Below, in pieces: positions 1 through 6,889 of a stretch of 9,950 bases of DNA; within the stretch, counting starts at the first letter, position 1, and the number at the start of each line of letters is the position of its first letter. Location: assembly GCA_025353435.1 (NCBI GenBank), contig JANXQR010000409.1, positions 1 to 9,950 of the forward strand. The letters run 5' to 3'. Under the pieces are notes generated by a model. The model saw only the letters and a list, made by a program, of their open reading frames with translations, had not been told where the DNA came from and ran no database searches. This DNA comes from Acidobacteriota bacterium (GTDB lineage: Bacteria > Acidobacteriota > Terriglobia > Terriglobales > Acidobacteriaceae). Position numbers and translations under genes: made by a program.

Positions 1-1055
1 GGATACATGCTGATCTTGGTGAAGCCCGGCAGCGTATTCACCTCATTCAAGAAGATGCGCCGCTTGCCACCCGGCTCCATCAGGAAGTCCACGCGCGCGA
101 GGCCCGCCAGGTCGCAGGCTTGGAACGCCTTCACCGCCATCTCGCGAATCTGCTTGGCCTCGGAACGCGTTAGCTTTGCCGGAATTACAGGGACCGAACC
201 TTCCGACAGATATTTCGCTTCGTAGTCATAGAACTCCTTGCCCGGAATGATCTCGCCCACAACGCTGGCTTGGGGTGCGTCGTTTCCAAGCACGGCTACT
301 TCCAGTTCGCGCGCCTTGGGCTCCAGCTTGCCTCGCTTTATCGCGCCGCCTACGCCCTGCTCAATCACCAGCTTGCGATCGAACTTTGCGGCCTCGGTCA
401 GCGCTGGGCCCAGCTCTTTGCGATCGTGCGCTTTGCTGATGCCGACCGATGACCCTAGATTCGCGGGCTTCACAAATACTGGATACTTGAGCGCGGCCTC
501 AATGGTTGAAATTACCTTCCTTGGCGACTTCTCCCACGCACTGCGCAGCACCGTCACGTGCTTCACAATGGGCAGTCCCGCTTCCTTGAACAGTCGCTTC
601 ATCACGTCCTTGTCCATGCCGGCCGACGAGCCCAGAACTCCTGAACCCACATACGCGATGCCCGCCAGCTCGAACAAGCCCTGGATGGTGCCATCTTCGC
701 CAAACGTGCCGTGCAGCACAGGAAACACAACGTCGATCGATCGGTCTTCCGGCACGTTGGGCCCTGGCTCCGGCGCCAGCAACATCGGCATTCCCTTTTC
801 GAGGAGCCTTGCACCCGGTGTCGCCTCCGGATCGCCCGCCCGCAGTCGGCTTGCGGCAGCGCTGGTATCGCCTTCCAGCAGGCCGTGCGCGTCGGCTGCC
901 GCCAGCCAATGGCCGTCCTTGGTGATGCCGATAGGCACCACATCAAACTTTTTACGATCGATTGCTTTTAGAACAGAAGCGGCTGACAGCAGCGAAACCT
1001 CGTGCTCGCCGCTGCGCCCTCCAAACAGAATTCCTACGCGAAGCTTTTTAGCCAT
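1..1055 (-). CDS. ddl: D-alanine--D-alanine ligase (3' end beyond window)
   Basis: This ATP-grasp enzyme joins two D-alanines using ATP in the cytoplasm, making the dipeptide that MurF adds to the peptidoglycan precursor. The frame is open from ATG at 1055 to the left edge, giving 351 codons. The family is usually 310 to 370 residues, so only a short C-terminal tail should be missing. Visible motifs in order: LFGGRSGEHEVSLLSA (residues 10-25), HGTFGEDG (115-122), the ATP-grasp lysine region VKPANLGSSVG (195-205), the omega-loop EFYDYEAKYL (274-283), RVDF (321-324) and the metal-binding NEVNTLPGFT (337-346). The omega-loop tyrosines fit D-Ala-D-Ala rather than D-Ala-D-lactate synthesis. About 12 extra residues (roughly 236-247, rich in K, R and G) precede the usual R-E-x-E segment. 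The Shine-Dalgarno is weak. The arginase gene lies 145 bases upstream on the same strand, so shared transcription is possible. Confidence 0.96.
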   Translation of the reverse strand, partial: MAKKLRVGILFGGRSGEHEVSLLSAASVLKAIDRKKFDVVPIGITKDGHWLAAADAHGLLEGDTSAAASRLRAGDPEATPGARLLEKGMPMLLAPEPGPNVPEDRSIDVVFPVLHGTFGEDGTIQGLFELAGIAYVGSGVLGSSAGMDKDVMKRLFKEAGLPIVKHVTVLRSAWEKSPRKVISTIEAALKYPVFVKPANLGSSVGISKAHDRKELGPALTEAAKFDRKLVIEQGVGGAIKRGKLEPKARELEVAVLGNDAPQASVVGEIIPGKEFYDYEAKYLSEGSVPVIPAKLTRSEAKQIREMAVKAFQACDLAGLARVDFLMEPGGKRRIFLNEVNTLPGFTKISMY

Positions 1056-1081
1056 GACTCTATTTCACACCATCGTCCCAA

Positions 1082-1111
1082 TTTACACTTCACGATCGTG
1101 GATAATTCCAA
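1082..1111 (-). promoter_or_regulatory. Candidate ddl promoter with a palindrome in its spacer
   Basis: On the minus strand TTGGAA (1111-1106) and TGTAAA (1087-1082) are separated by 18 bases. Each matches four of six sigma-70 consensus positions. The predicted transcript would start near 1075, giving a leader of about 20 bases before the ddl ATG at 1055. The spacer contains the perfect 10-base palindrome CACGATCGTG (1091-1100). The match is weak and rests on inspection alone. Confidence 0.25.
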
Positions 1112-1200
1112 TCCGGAAGGCAAGGTCGTAGGCCTTTGGAAGCCGGTAGCCGGCCACGGTGGATGAAGCTTTCCGACCCACGCAATCCGGGGTAGCAAAG

Positions 1201-2181
1201 CTAGAGGATCTTCTTTCCGAACGCCGAACAGGCCAGTTCCACAGCCAAATCGGCAGTGCGGTTGTGCTCGTCGATCACCGGGTTGACCTCGACAATCTCG
1301 AAGCTGAGCAGGCGGCCGTGGTCGGCCAAGATCTCCATGGCCAGGTGAGCCTCGCGGTATGTCGCACCGCCGCGAACTGGAGTGCCCACGCCAGGCGCAT
1401 CTTCAGGGTCGATCCAATCCATGTCCAGCGAGACGTGGTAGCCAACGGTGCCGCGACCCGCCGCGCGCAGAGCCTCTTCCATCACCGTGCGCATGCCGCG
1501 CTCGTCAATGTCGCGCATGGTGTAGACCTCCGCCACTCCGGCACGCTTGATGTTGGCGCGCTCCGCGGCGTCGATATCCCGTACGCCGATCAGTACCGTA
1601 TTCTCCGGCGCAATCTTCGGCGAATATCCAAATATGTTGCTCAGCTCTTCAGGACCCAGCCCAAGCAGCGCCGCCAGCGGCATGCCGTGGACATTCCCCG
1701 AGGGAGACGTGTCCGGGGTGTTGATGTCGGAGTGCGCGTCGATCCAAAGCACGCCGATCTTCTGCCCCTGCCGCCGATAGAATTCTGCAACGCCCGAGAT
1801 CGAGCCGGCAGCAAGCGAATGATCGCCACCAAGCACCAGCGGGGTCATGCCTTCCTCCAACGCTTTTAGAACGGCGTCGGCGGTGCGGGTGCAAATCTCC
1901 GCGATCGGCTTCAGGTAGCGGGCGCTATCGCTGCCCGAGGCCTGCGTCTCAGGAATCTCCACGCGAATGTTGCCGCCATCGGTGACCTTGTGCCCCAGGG
2001 CTTCCAGTCGTGCTTCCAGGCCGGCGACGCGCATGGCCGAGGGGCCCATGTCAACGCCGCGTCGGCTTGCCCCCATGTCCAGCGGGACACCGAGAACGCG
2101 AATTTTGCGGGTGGGAAGTGACTGGAGACCGCTGCGGGAAGAGTGGCTCTGAACTTCGGGGGATCCTGGGTTGGTAGGCAT
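1201..2181 (-). CDS. rocF: Arginase
   Basis: This binuclear manganese enzyme hydrolyses L-arginine to L-ornithine and urea in the cytoplasm. The 326-residue protein has the complete ureohydrolase signature: GGDH with H121, WIDAHSD with D148, H150 and D152, and SLDMD with D253 and D255, which together supply the metal ligands. NVHGMPLA (H165) matches the arginase segment holding the catalytic histidine, and FEIVEVNP (294-301) matches the C-terminal acidic segment. APGVGTPVRGG (262-272) and EHNRTADLAVEL (305-316) are typical of bacterial arginases and favour arginase over agmatinase or formiminoglutamase. I chose ATG at 2181 because GGAACG lies 10 bases upstream. An in-frame TTG at 2199 would add six residues but has no ribosome site. 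The first 25 or so residues are polar, precede the conserved fold and are probably disordered. The gene is divergent from the cyclase gene and lies upstream of ddl on the same strand. Confidence 0.95.
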   Translation of the reverse strand: MPTNPGSPEVQSHSSRSGLQSLPTRKIRVLGVPLDMGASRRGVDMGPSAMRVAGLEARLEALGHKVTDGGNIRVEIPETQASGSDSARYLKPIAEICTRTADAVLKALEEGMTPLVLGGDHSLAAGSISGVAEFYRRQGQKIGVLWIDAHSDINTPDTSPSGNVHGMPLAALLGLGPEELSNIFGYSPKIAPENTVLIGVRDIDAAERANIKRAGVAEVYTMRDIDERGMRTVMEEALRAAGRGTVGYHVSLDMDWIDPEDAPGVGTPVRGGATYREAHLAMEILADHGRLLSFEIVEVNPVIDEHNRTADLAVELACSAFGKKIL

Positions 2182-2470
2182 AGCGAATTTTCGTTCCAAA
2201 TCGGTACTTTTTTATTCCACTGCGAAGACCGAAACTAGTTTTCCGGGGCGAAGTTACCGCGGAAATCGGTGCCAAGCGTCGGGCATGCAGGAACCAACTC
2301 CTGGAATAACCCGAAAGAACTATTACACCACAATCTGGGACATGTAAGACTAAGGTCCAATCAATGTACAGAGATCAGACATTGCTGTTGCAGGCGACGT
2401 GTACGCCGACGACGTGTATGAGGCCGAAGTAACGGCGGTGGGGGTATCTCACCCTTTGGAAGACTCGCGA
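2182..2470. other. Divergent intergenic region, arginase / diguanylate cyclase
   Basis: These 289 bases separate two divergent genes and must hold both promoters. I see no convincing -35/-10 pair on either strand. A 9-base direct repeat, CGACGTGTA, occurs at 2395-2403 and 2410-2418. A short inverted repeat, CAGGA(N6)TCCTG, lies at 2288-2303. An in-frame GTG at 2399 could extend the cyclase by 24 residues, but the signal peptide begins only at the ATG at 2471. Confidence 0.5.
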
Positions 2471-4813
2471 ATGAAGATCCGGCTATTCGAGTTAGTGCTG
2501 TTGTTGGGAACGTTCGCAACGGTTCTGACGGCCCAGCCGGCCCAATTTACAACGCTCAGCGCCATTCACACACTTACTAACGAACAGGCAAGCCAGCATC
2601 TTCCCGTCGAATTTCAAGCCACGGTTACCTACTTTCGCTCATACGAACGGACGCTGTTCGTCCAGGACGGCGAGGCCGCGATTTATGTGCAGGCGATCAC
2701 GCCCCTCAAACTCGTCCCCGGTGATCGAATCCTGATAAAAGGCAACACCCATGAGAGCTTTCGCCCGTTCGTTCTGAGCAGCGATATCAAGTTCATCGGA
2801 CAAGGCACGCTGCCCAAACCGGTAGCGGCCAGTTACAAGGATCTGAGCTATTCCCGCTACGATTGCCGCTTGGTTACGGTGCGAGCGGTGGTTCGGACGG
2901 CGGATGTTTTGAATTCCTCGGTGCGCAATTCAATACTGCAGATGATGGCCGACGGCGGGGACGTCAACGCCACCGTCGATACCGACGACGCGGTCGCTCT
3001 TCGCGGCCTTCTTGACGCAGAAGTCGAGGTAACCGGTGCCGCTTCGGGGCGGTTCGACGGCAAGATGCAGCAAACGGGCTTTGTCATACACGTTGCTTCC
3101 CTCAGCGATATCAAGGTCATCAAGCGCGCTCCCGCCAGTCCGTGGTTGCTGCCCGTCACGCCGATGGACAAGATCCTGCTCGATCACAAGGTAGCCAATG
3201 CAACGCCACGCGTGCGGGTCGAGGGAACCATCACTTACTACCAGCCCGGCAAGGCTGCAGTGTTGCAAAGCGGCTCCAAAAGTCTTTGGGTAATGACGGA
3301 TGCGCGGAACGACCTGACGATCGGGGATGTGGCCGATGCAACGGGAATTCCCGATGTTCACGACGGCTTTTTGACTCTGACGCGAGGCGAAATTCAGGAC
3401 AAGGGTATTCAAGCTCCTATGACTCCAAGTGCTTCGTCCTGGAGTGAACTCGCCCAAAGCCACCGCCTGTTTGATCTCGTTTCCATGAAGGGCAAGCTCG
3501 TGATGCAGGTGCGAGAAGCTGCCGAAGATGAGTACGTTCTGCTTTCGGACGGCCACCTGTTCTCGGCTATTGTCCGCCACCCATCGGAGACGAACAGCTC
3601 AGTCGCGCCGCCGCCGTTACCGCCGATGCGCGAGATTCCGCTGGGTTCCACAGTTCAGGTGATCGGCGTTTGCATGCTCGACGACGCGAACCCATTCGAC
3701 GCCAACGTTCCGTTCAAACTCATGATGCGATCCGCTGACGACATCCAGGTCATTGCGCGGCCCTCCTTGGTATCCGTCGCCAACCTTGTGAAGTTGGTCA
3801 CGGTTTTGCTGGTGGTAGTGTTGGCGGTCAGCGGCTGGGGTTGGATGCTCAAACGGAAGGTCCTACGCCAGACCGCCGACATCGCTACGCGGATTGATGC
3901 AGAAGCGGTCTTGGAGAGGCGCAACGCGCAGATCGAACAGCGGCGCAGTCGAATTCTTGAGGACATTAACGGGACTCGGCCCCTGGCAGAGATGCTGGAG
4001 GATATCACCACCCTGGTTTCGTTCCATTTGAATGAAGCGCCATGCTGGTGCGAAATCAATGATGGTGCGCGCCTGGGTCGTTTTCCCAGCAATTCAGGTA
4101 GCGTGCGCATTCTTCGCGAAGAAATTCCGGCGCGCTCGGGGCCAGCACTGGGTGCACTCTTTGCGGCCCTCGATCCTCGCAATGAGCAATTTGAAGAAGA
4201 GCGTCATGCTCTCTACATGGGCGCGCGCCTTTCCACCCTCGCCATTGAAACGCGACGCCTTTATTCCGACCTCGTTCATCGTTCGGAATTCGACCTGCTC
4301 ACCGACATCCACAATCGCTTCTCGCTCGACAAGGAACTCGAACGCGTCATCGCTGTCGCGCGGGAAAACGCCAGCATCTTCGGGTTGATCTACGTCGACC
4401 TCGACGAGTTCAAGCAGGTGAATGACCAGTACGGCCATCGGGTTGGCGATCTCTACTTGCAGGAGGTGTCGGTGCGCATGAAAAAGCAGCTGCGAGCCGG
4501 CGATCTTCTCGCCAGGCTGGGGGGCGACGAATTCGCTGCGCTAGTCCCCAAGGCGCGGACCCGCGCAGAGGTGCAGGAGATTGCGATGCGCCTGGAAAGC
4601 TGCTTTACTACCCCATTCCAGGTGGAGGGATACTCCCTAAGCGGCTCCGCCAGCGTCGGCATAGCTCTCTATCCTGAAGACGGAGACACCAAGGACGGTC
4701 TGCTCAGCGCCGCCGATGCGGCCATGTACGTCAACAAGTACACGCGTCACGAGTCCCAGGAAAGTGTCCAGCCCGGCCAGCCTTCATCCCGCCGCTCTCC
4801 GTCCGGTTCCTGA
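2471..4813 (+). CDS. Membrane-bound diguanylate cyclase with periplasmic sensor repeats
   Basis: The protein should make cyclic di-GMP from two GTP at the inner membrane in response to a periplasmic cue. It has 780 residues. A signal peptide or first membrane segment covers residues 1-24. A periplasmic region follows (about 25-436), with four OB-like beta-rich modules (about 46-118, 132-219, 247-318, 336-430). A transmembrane helix spans about 439-460. A charged, probably coiled linker (461-495) and a GAF-like domain (about 497-600) precede a GGDEF domain (about 605-760). The cyclase is intact: LTDIHNR (610-616), DLDEFKQVND (643-652) and the active-site GGDEF (684-688). RAGD (675-678) is spaced correctly for the product-inhibition I-site. 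There is no EAL or HD-GYP domain. ATG at 2471 is preferred over GTG at 2399 because GGAAG lies 8 bases upstream and a clean signal peptide starts there. The gene stands alone, with convergent and divergent neighbours. The ligand is unknown. Confidence 0.93.
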   Translation: MKIRLFELVLLLGTFATVLTAQPAQFTTLSAIHTLTNEQASQHLPVEFQATVTYFRSYERTLFVQDGEAAIYVQAITPLKLVPGDRILIKGNTHESFRPFVLSSDIKFIGQGTLPKPVAASYKDLSYSRYDCRLVTVRAVVRTADVLNSSVRNSILQMMADGGDVNATVDTDDAVALRGLLDAEVEVTGAASGRFDGKMQQTGFVIHVASLSDIKVIKRAPASPWLLPVTPMDKILLDHKVANATPRVRVEGTITYYQPGKAAVLQSGSKSLWVMTDARNDLTIGDVADATGIPDVHDGFLTLTRGEIQDKGIQAPMTPSASSWSELAQSHRLFDLVSMKGKLVMQVREAAEDEYVLLSDGHLFSAIVRHPSETNSSVAPPPLPPMREIPLGSTVQVIGVCMLDDANPFDANVPFKLMMRSADDIQVIARPSLVSVANLVKLVTVLLVVVLAVSGWGWMLKRKVLRQTADIATRIDAEAVLERRNAQIEQRRSRILEDINGTRPLAEMLEDITTLVSFHLNEAPCWCEINDGARLGRFPSNSGSVRILREEIPARSGPALGALFAALDPRNEQFEEERHALYMGARLSTLAIETRRLYSDLVHRSEFDLLTDIHNRFSLDKELERVIAVARENASIFGLIYVDLDEFKQVNDQYGHRVGDLYLQEVSVRMKKQLRAGDLLARLGGDEFAALVPKARTRAEVQEIAMRLESCFTTPFQVEGYSLSGSASVGIALYPEDGDTKDGLLSAADAAMYVNKYTRHESQESVQPGQPSSRRSPSGS

Positions 4814-4852
4814 GCGGGGCTGCCTGCTTCTACCCCTGATCTTCGCGCGCGG

Positions 4853-5602
4853 CTAGCCCTTCCGTCGGTACAAGATCTGGAATTCGTAGCTTGGATTGGG
4901 CGGGAAAATCGCGGCCACGTGCCGCAGCCGCTCAGCCAGCGCCGGCGCAGCCAGCAGCGGGTACTCGCGCTCGCGCAGGTCGTGGTAGTCAAAGTCGACC
5001 GCCAGCGCCAGCATATAAACGGCCAGAGCATCAGAGAACGCCGACTCAATGTAGATATTGCGCAAACGTTCGTCGATGCCCTTGGTGCCGTTGCGGCTGT
5101 CCTGCGCACGGCGGCGCGTCTCCCATGCGTCCTGGCTGGTTTCGCCCCTCACCTGGGCTTGCGCCTGAGACCATGCGAGAGTGCCAAAGCTTTCAGGAAC
5201 TCCGGCGGCCTCAACAAAGTTGTGCGCCACGTTGATAAAGAACTCAAACGCCAGCCCAAAGCGATCCTCAACCAGGCGCGTCGAAAGGAACACCGCTTCG
5301 GTGGCGCCGAATGACGTATTGCGATGGCACACTGCGCGATCGCCCAGGTCAACCGTGTACGACGGAGCGATCATAACGTCGCCCGTGTCCGCAATAGCAA
5401 GCGGCACAAAGTAGTATGCACGATGCATCAGCGCTGCTGAGAGCGTGGCTGGCACCGCGGATACAAGCCGTTCCAGGTCGGTGTCGGAGATACGATTCTC
5501 GCCCCACGCTGCGTAATGAATGCCGTTGCCGGCCATCACCACCAGAACCTGGGTTGCTACCTTGTCTGCCGGCCAAAGTTCAATCTGTGCGCTTGAAGCC
5601 AT
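4853..5602 (-). CDS. Hypothetical protein, 249 residues, unrecognised
   Basis: I do not recognise this protein. It has no signal peptide or clear membrane helix, so it is probably cytoplasmic. The N-terminal half looks alpha/beta, with hydrophobic strands at about 18-24 and 63-70. The central and C-terminal parts look helical. Possible functional residues cluster at C92-H93-R94-N95, E120, H127 and E131 in NVAHNFVEAAG, E186 and D191 in IESAFSDALAVYM, and D203-F-D-Y-H207. This pattern of His and acidic residues on helices could bind metal, but that is speculation. A hydrophilic insert rich in Gln, Arg and Asp (about 145-175) divides the two halves. The ATG at 5602 is the first in frame and has no good Shine-Dalgarno. 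The stop lies 39 bases from the convergent cyclase stop. Long uninterrupted reading and a natural amino-acid composition support a real gene. The overlapping plus-strand frames are Arg/Pro/Ala-rich shadows. Confidence 0.75.
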   Translation of the reverse strand: MASSAQIELWPADKVATQVLVVMAGNGIHYAAWGENRISDTDLERLVSAVPATLSAALMHRAYYFVPLAIADTGDVMIAPSYTVDLGDRAVCHRNTSFGATEAVFLSTRLVEDRFGLAFEFFINVAHNFVEAAGVPESFGTLAWSQAQAQVRGETSQDAWETRRRAQDSRNGTKGIDERLRNIYIESAFSDALAVYMLALAVDFDYHDLREREYPLLAAPALAERLRHVAAIFPPNPSYEFQILYRRKG

Positions 5603-5723
5603 CGAGTCTGTATTCTAGACGAGCGAGGCCATCGTCATCATTCAATCGACACAAAGCACGCGTCAAGGCGGTAGAACTGTCCTCGGATTTCCCCTGCGCG
5701 GATTCGGGCTATTCACCAGCCTG

Positions 5724-5933
5724 TTGCTGTCCTTTGCGTCGTCGCTCTTTACGTTCTGCCTCGCCACCATGATCGCCATCTTTTCCTTGCTGATCTGGAA
5801 CATTGGCGGCAAGCACGCAGTCGACTACGCGGACAGCTATCGCTTCATCGGGCTTCCCTCCGCATTGGTGGTGTTGGTCATCGCCCTGCCATTCTTCGGA
5901 GTTGTCTGGATCCGCTCAAAATTCCAAAACTAG
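5724..5933 (+). CDS. Small two-helix membrane protein upstream of kdoO
   Basis: This 69-residue protein has two hydrophobic helices, about residues 2-25 and 41-63, joined by a polar loop (NIGGKHAVDYADSYR, 26-40), and a short basic tail RSKFQN. It should sit in the inner membrane. I do not recognise a family. The start is uncertain. TTG at 5724 is the only ATG, GTG or TTG upstream of the ATG at 5769 in this frame, and neither has a clear Shine-Dalgarno. The frame stays open back to 5619, and the codons just before 5724 (GLFTSL) still read as membrane sequence, so translation may begin earlier at CTG 5694 or an ATT/ATC codon. The stop at 5931-5933 is 8 bases before the kdoO ATG, which suggests an operon and perhaps translational coupling. 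The conserved-looking helices make it likely to be real, but its length is provisional. Confidence 0.6.
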   Translation: MLSFASSLFTFCLATMIAIFSLLIWNIGGKHAVDYADSYRFIGLPSALVVLVIALPFFGVVWIRSKFQN

Positions 5934-5936
5934 GGG
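5932..5936 (+). promoter_or_regulatory. kdoO ribosome binding site overlapping the upstream stop
   Basis: AGGGG lies 5 bases before the kdoO ATG at 5942. Its first two bases are the last two bases of the TAG stop of the small membrane gene. A ribosome terminating there would sit on the site, which fits coupled translation of the two genes. The site also settles the kdoO start. Confidence 0.6.
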
Positions 5937-5941
5937 CACCC

Positions 5942-6871
5942 ATGCCAGTCCATTCCATCTCCCCGGCAGCGCTCAAGCGGGCACTCTCGGGCGGCGAGAC
6001 AGAGCAGATCCGCTCCTGGTGCGCAGCGCTTGAGGCTGGCGGCGTGCTCTATTTTCCTGAGACGCCCTTGCCGATTTCAGCCGACGACCTTGACACCCTG
6101 CTCGGCCAGCAGCAAACCGAAAGTAAGCTCCACAAAAACATTGCCTACAAGCCGAAGAGCGACGAGCTGACCGGCGTGGACGCGAAGACATCACCCGGCG
6201 CCAGCGTCCACCAAGTGCACGATGTGATGCGCCGTTATTCGCAGACGGTGGAACGGTTCCTGACCCGATTTCTTGCGCCCTACCGGCAGCGTTGGGTGCT
6301 CGACTACGCCAGTTACCGGCCGCTCGAGGAGAAGGGGCGCGATCTTGCCCTCCGCCGCCGCAACGATCTGCTCCACACCGATGCGTTTCCCACCCGCCCC
6401 ACGCGCGGCTGGCGCATCCTGCGCTTCTTCCAGAACATTAATCCCACCCGCACGCGCGACTGGGTGGTGGGCGAACCGTTTTCCAACGTGGTTGGGAGCT
6501 TTGCGCCGGGAAAACTCGCCATGCCCCGCGCCGACAACATTCTCGCCCGCGGAGGAAAGCAGCTTGCCACCGCCACCGGCCTCGCCAAGCTGGTTCCTCA
6601 ATGGAAGCGCACGCCCTACGACGAATTCATGATGCAACTCCACAACGCCATGAAGGAAGACACGGAGTTTCAGGACACCTGCGCCAAGGAGTACGTAGAG
6701 TTTGCGCCCGGTTCGAGTTGGATGGTCTACACCGAAACCGTGCCCCACGCCGTGTTGGCAGGCCAATACGCGTTAGAGCAGACGTTCTTGGTCGATCCCG
6801 CCGCCCTGGTCACGCCTGAATCGGCCCCGGTGGCCGTTCTCGAGAAGATGGCGGGAGCAAGGCTGGTTTAG
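5942..6871 (+). CDS. kdoO: Kdo 3-hydroxylase, Fe(II)/2-oxoglutarate dependent
   Basis: KdoO hydroxylates C-3 of 3-deoxy-D-manno-oct-2-ulosonic acid in Kdo-lipid A, converting Kdo to Ko in the inner core of LPS, using Fe(II), 2-oxoglutarate and oxygen. The 309-residue length fits the family. Family features are the N-terminal GGVLYFPE (33-40), KNIAYKP (65-71), YASYRPLEEKGRD (122-134), the iron-binding H-x-D in LLHTDAFPTRP (H145, D147), RILRFFQNINP (158-168), YDEFMMQLHNAMKED (226-240) and the distal histidine in VPHAVLAGQYALEQT (H269). The usual two-His, one-carboxylate iron triad is therefore complete. There is no signal peptide, as expected for an enzyme acting at the cytoplasmic side. The start has a good Shine-Dalgarno. 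No Kdo transferase or lipid A acyltransferase gene is nearby, so it sits apart from the main LPS genes. The assignment comes from recalled family motifs, without a search. Confidence 0.9.
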   Translation: MPVHSISPAALKRALSGGETEQIRSWCAALEAGGVLYFPETPLPISADDLDTLLGQQQTESKLHKNIAYKPKSDELTGVDAKTSPGASVHQVHDVMRRYSQTVERFLTRFLAPYRQRWVLDYASYRPLEEKGRDLALRRRNDLLHTDAFPTRPTRGWRILRFFQNINPTRTRDWVVGEPFSNVVGSFAPGKLAMPRADNILARGGKQLATATGLAKLVPQWKRTPYDEFMMQLHNAMKEDTEFQDTCAKEYVEFAPGSSWMVYTETVPHAVLAGQYALEQTFLVDPAALVTPESAPVAVLEKMAGARLV

Positions 6872-6889
6872 GAACGGGATTCCCTACGA

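Noticed and set aside
238..1131. 297-residue plus-strand frame opposite ddl
   Set aside because: It is antisense to a ligase with complete catalytic motifs, is rich in Ser, Pro and Arg, and shows no domain. It is a shadow of the GC-rich codon pattern.
1142..1154. GCCGG-TAG-CCGGC hairpin between arginase and ddl, as a terminator
   Set aside because: The stem is only five base pairs with a three-base loop, and no T-run follows on either strand.
1159..1869. 236-residue plus-strand frame opposite arginase
   Set aside because: It is antisense to the arginase metal-binding motifs. Its Arg/His/Val-rich composition is typical of a mirror frame.
2395..2418. Direct repeat CGACGTGTA before the cyclase
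   Set aside because: There are only two nine-base copies, in a GC-rich stretch of simple composition and with no symmetry. Chance is a sufficient explanation.
2399..2470. GTG start extending the cyclase by 24 residues
   Set aside because: The extension is acidic and would bury the signal peptide inside the protein. The ATG at 2471 has a well-spaced GGAAG.
5416..5772. 118-residue plus-strand frame across the start of the 249-residue gene
   Set aside because: It has an Arg/Pro/Ser-rich composition, overlaps the minus-strand gene and the small membrane gene, and has no domain.
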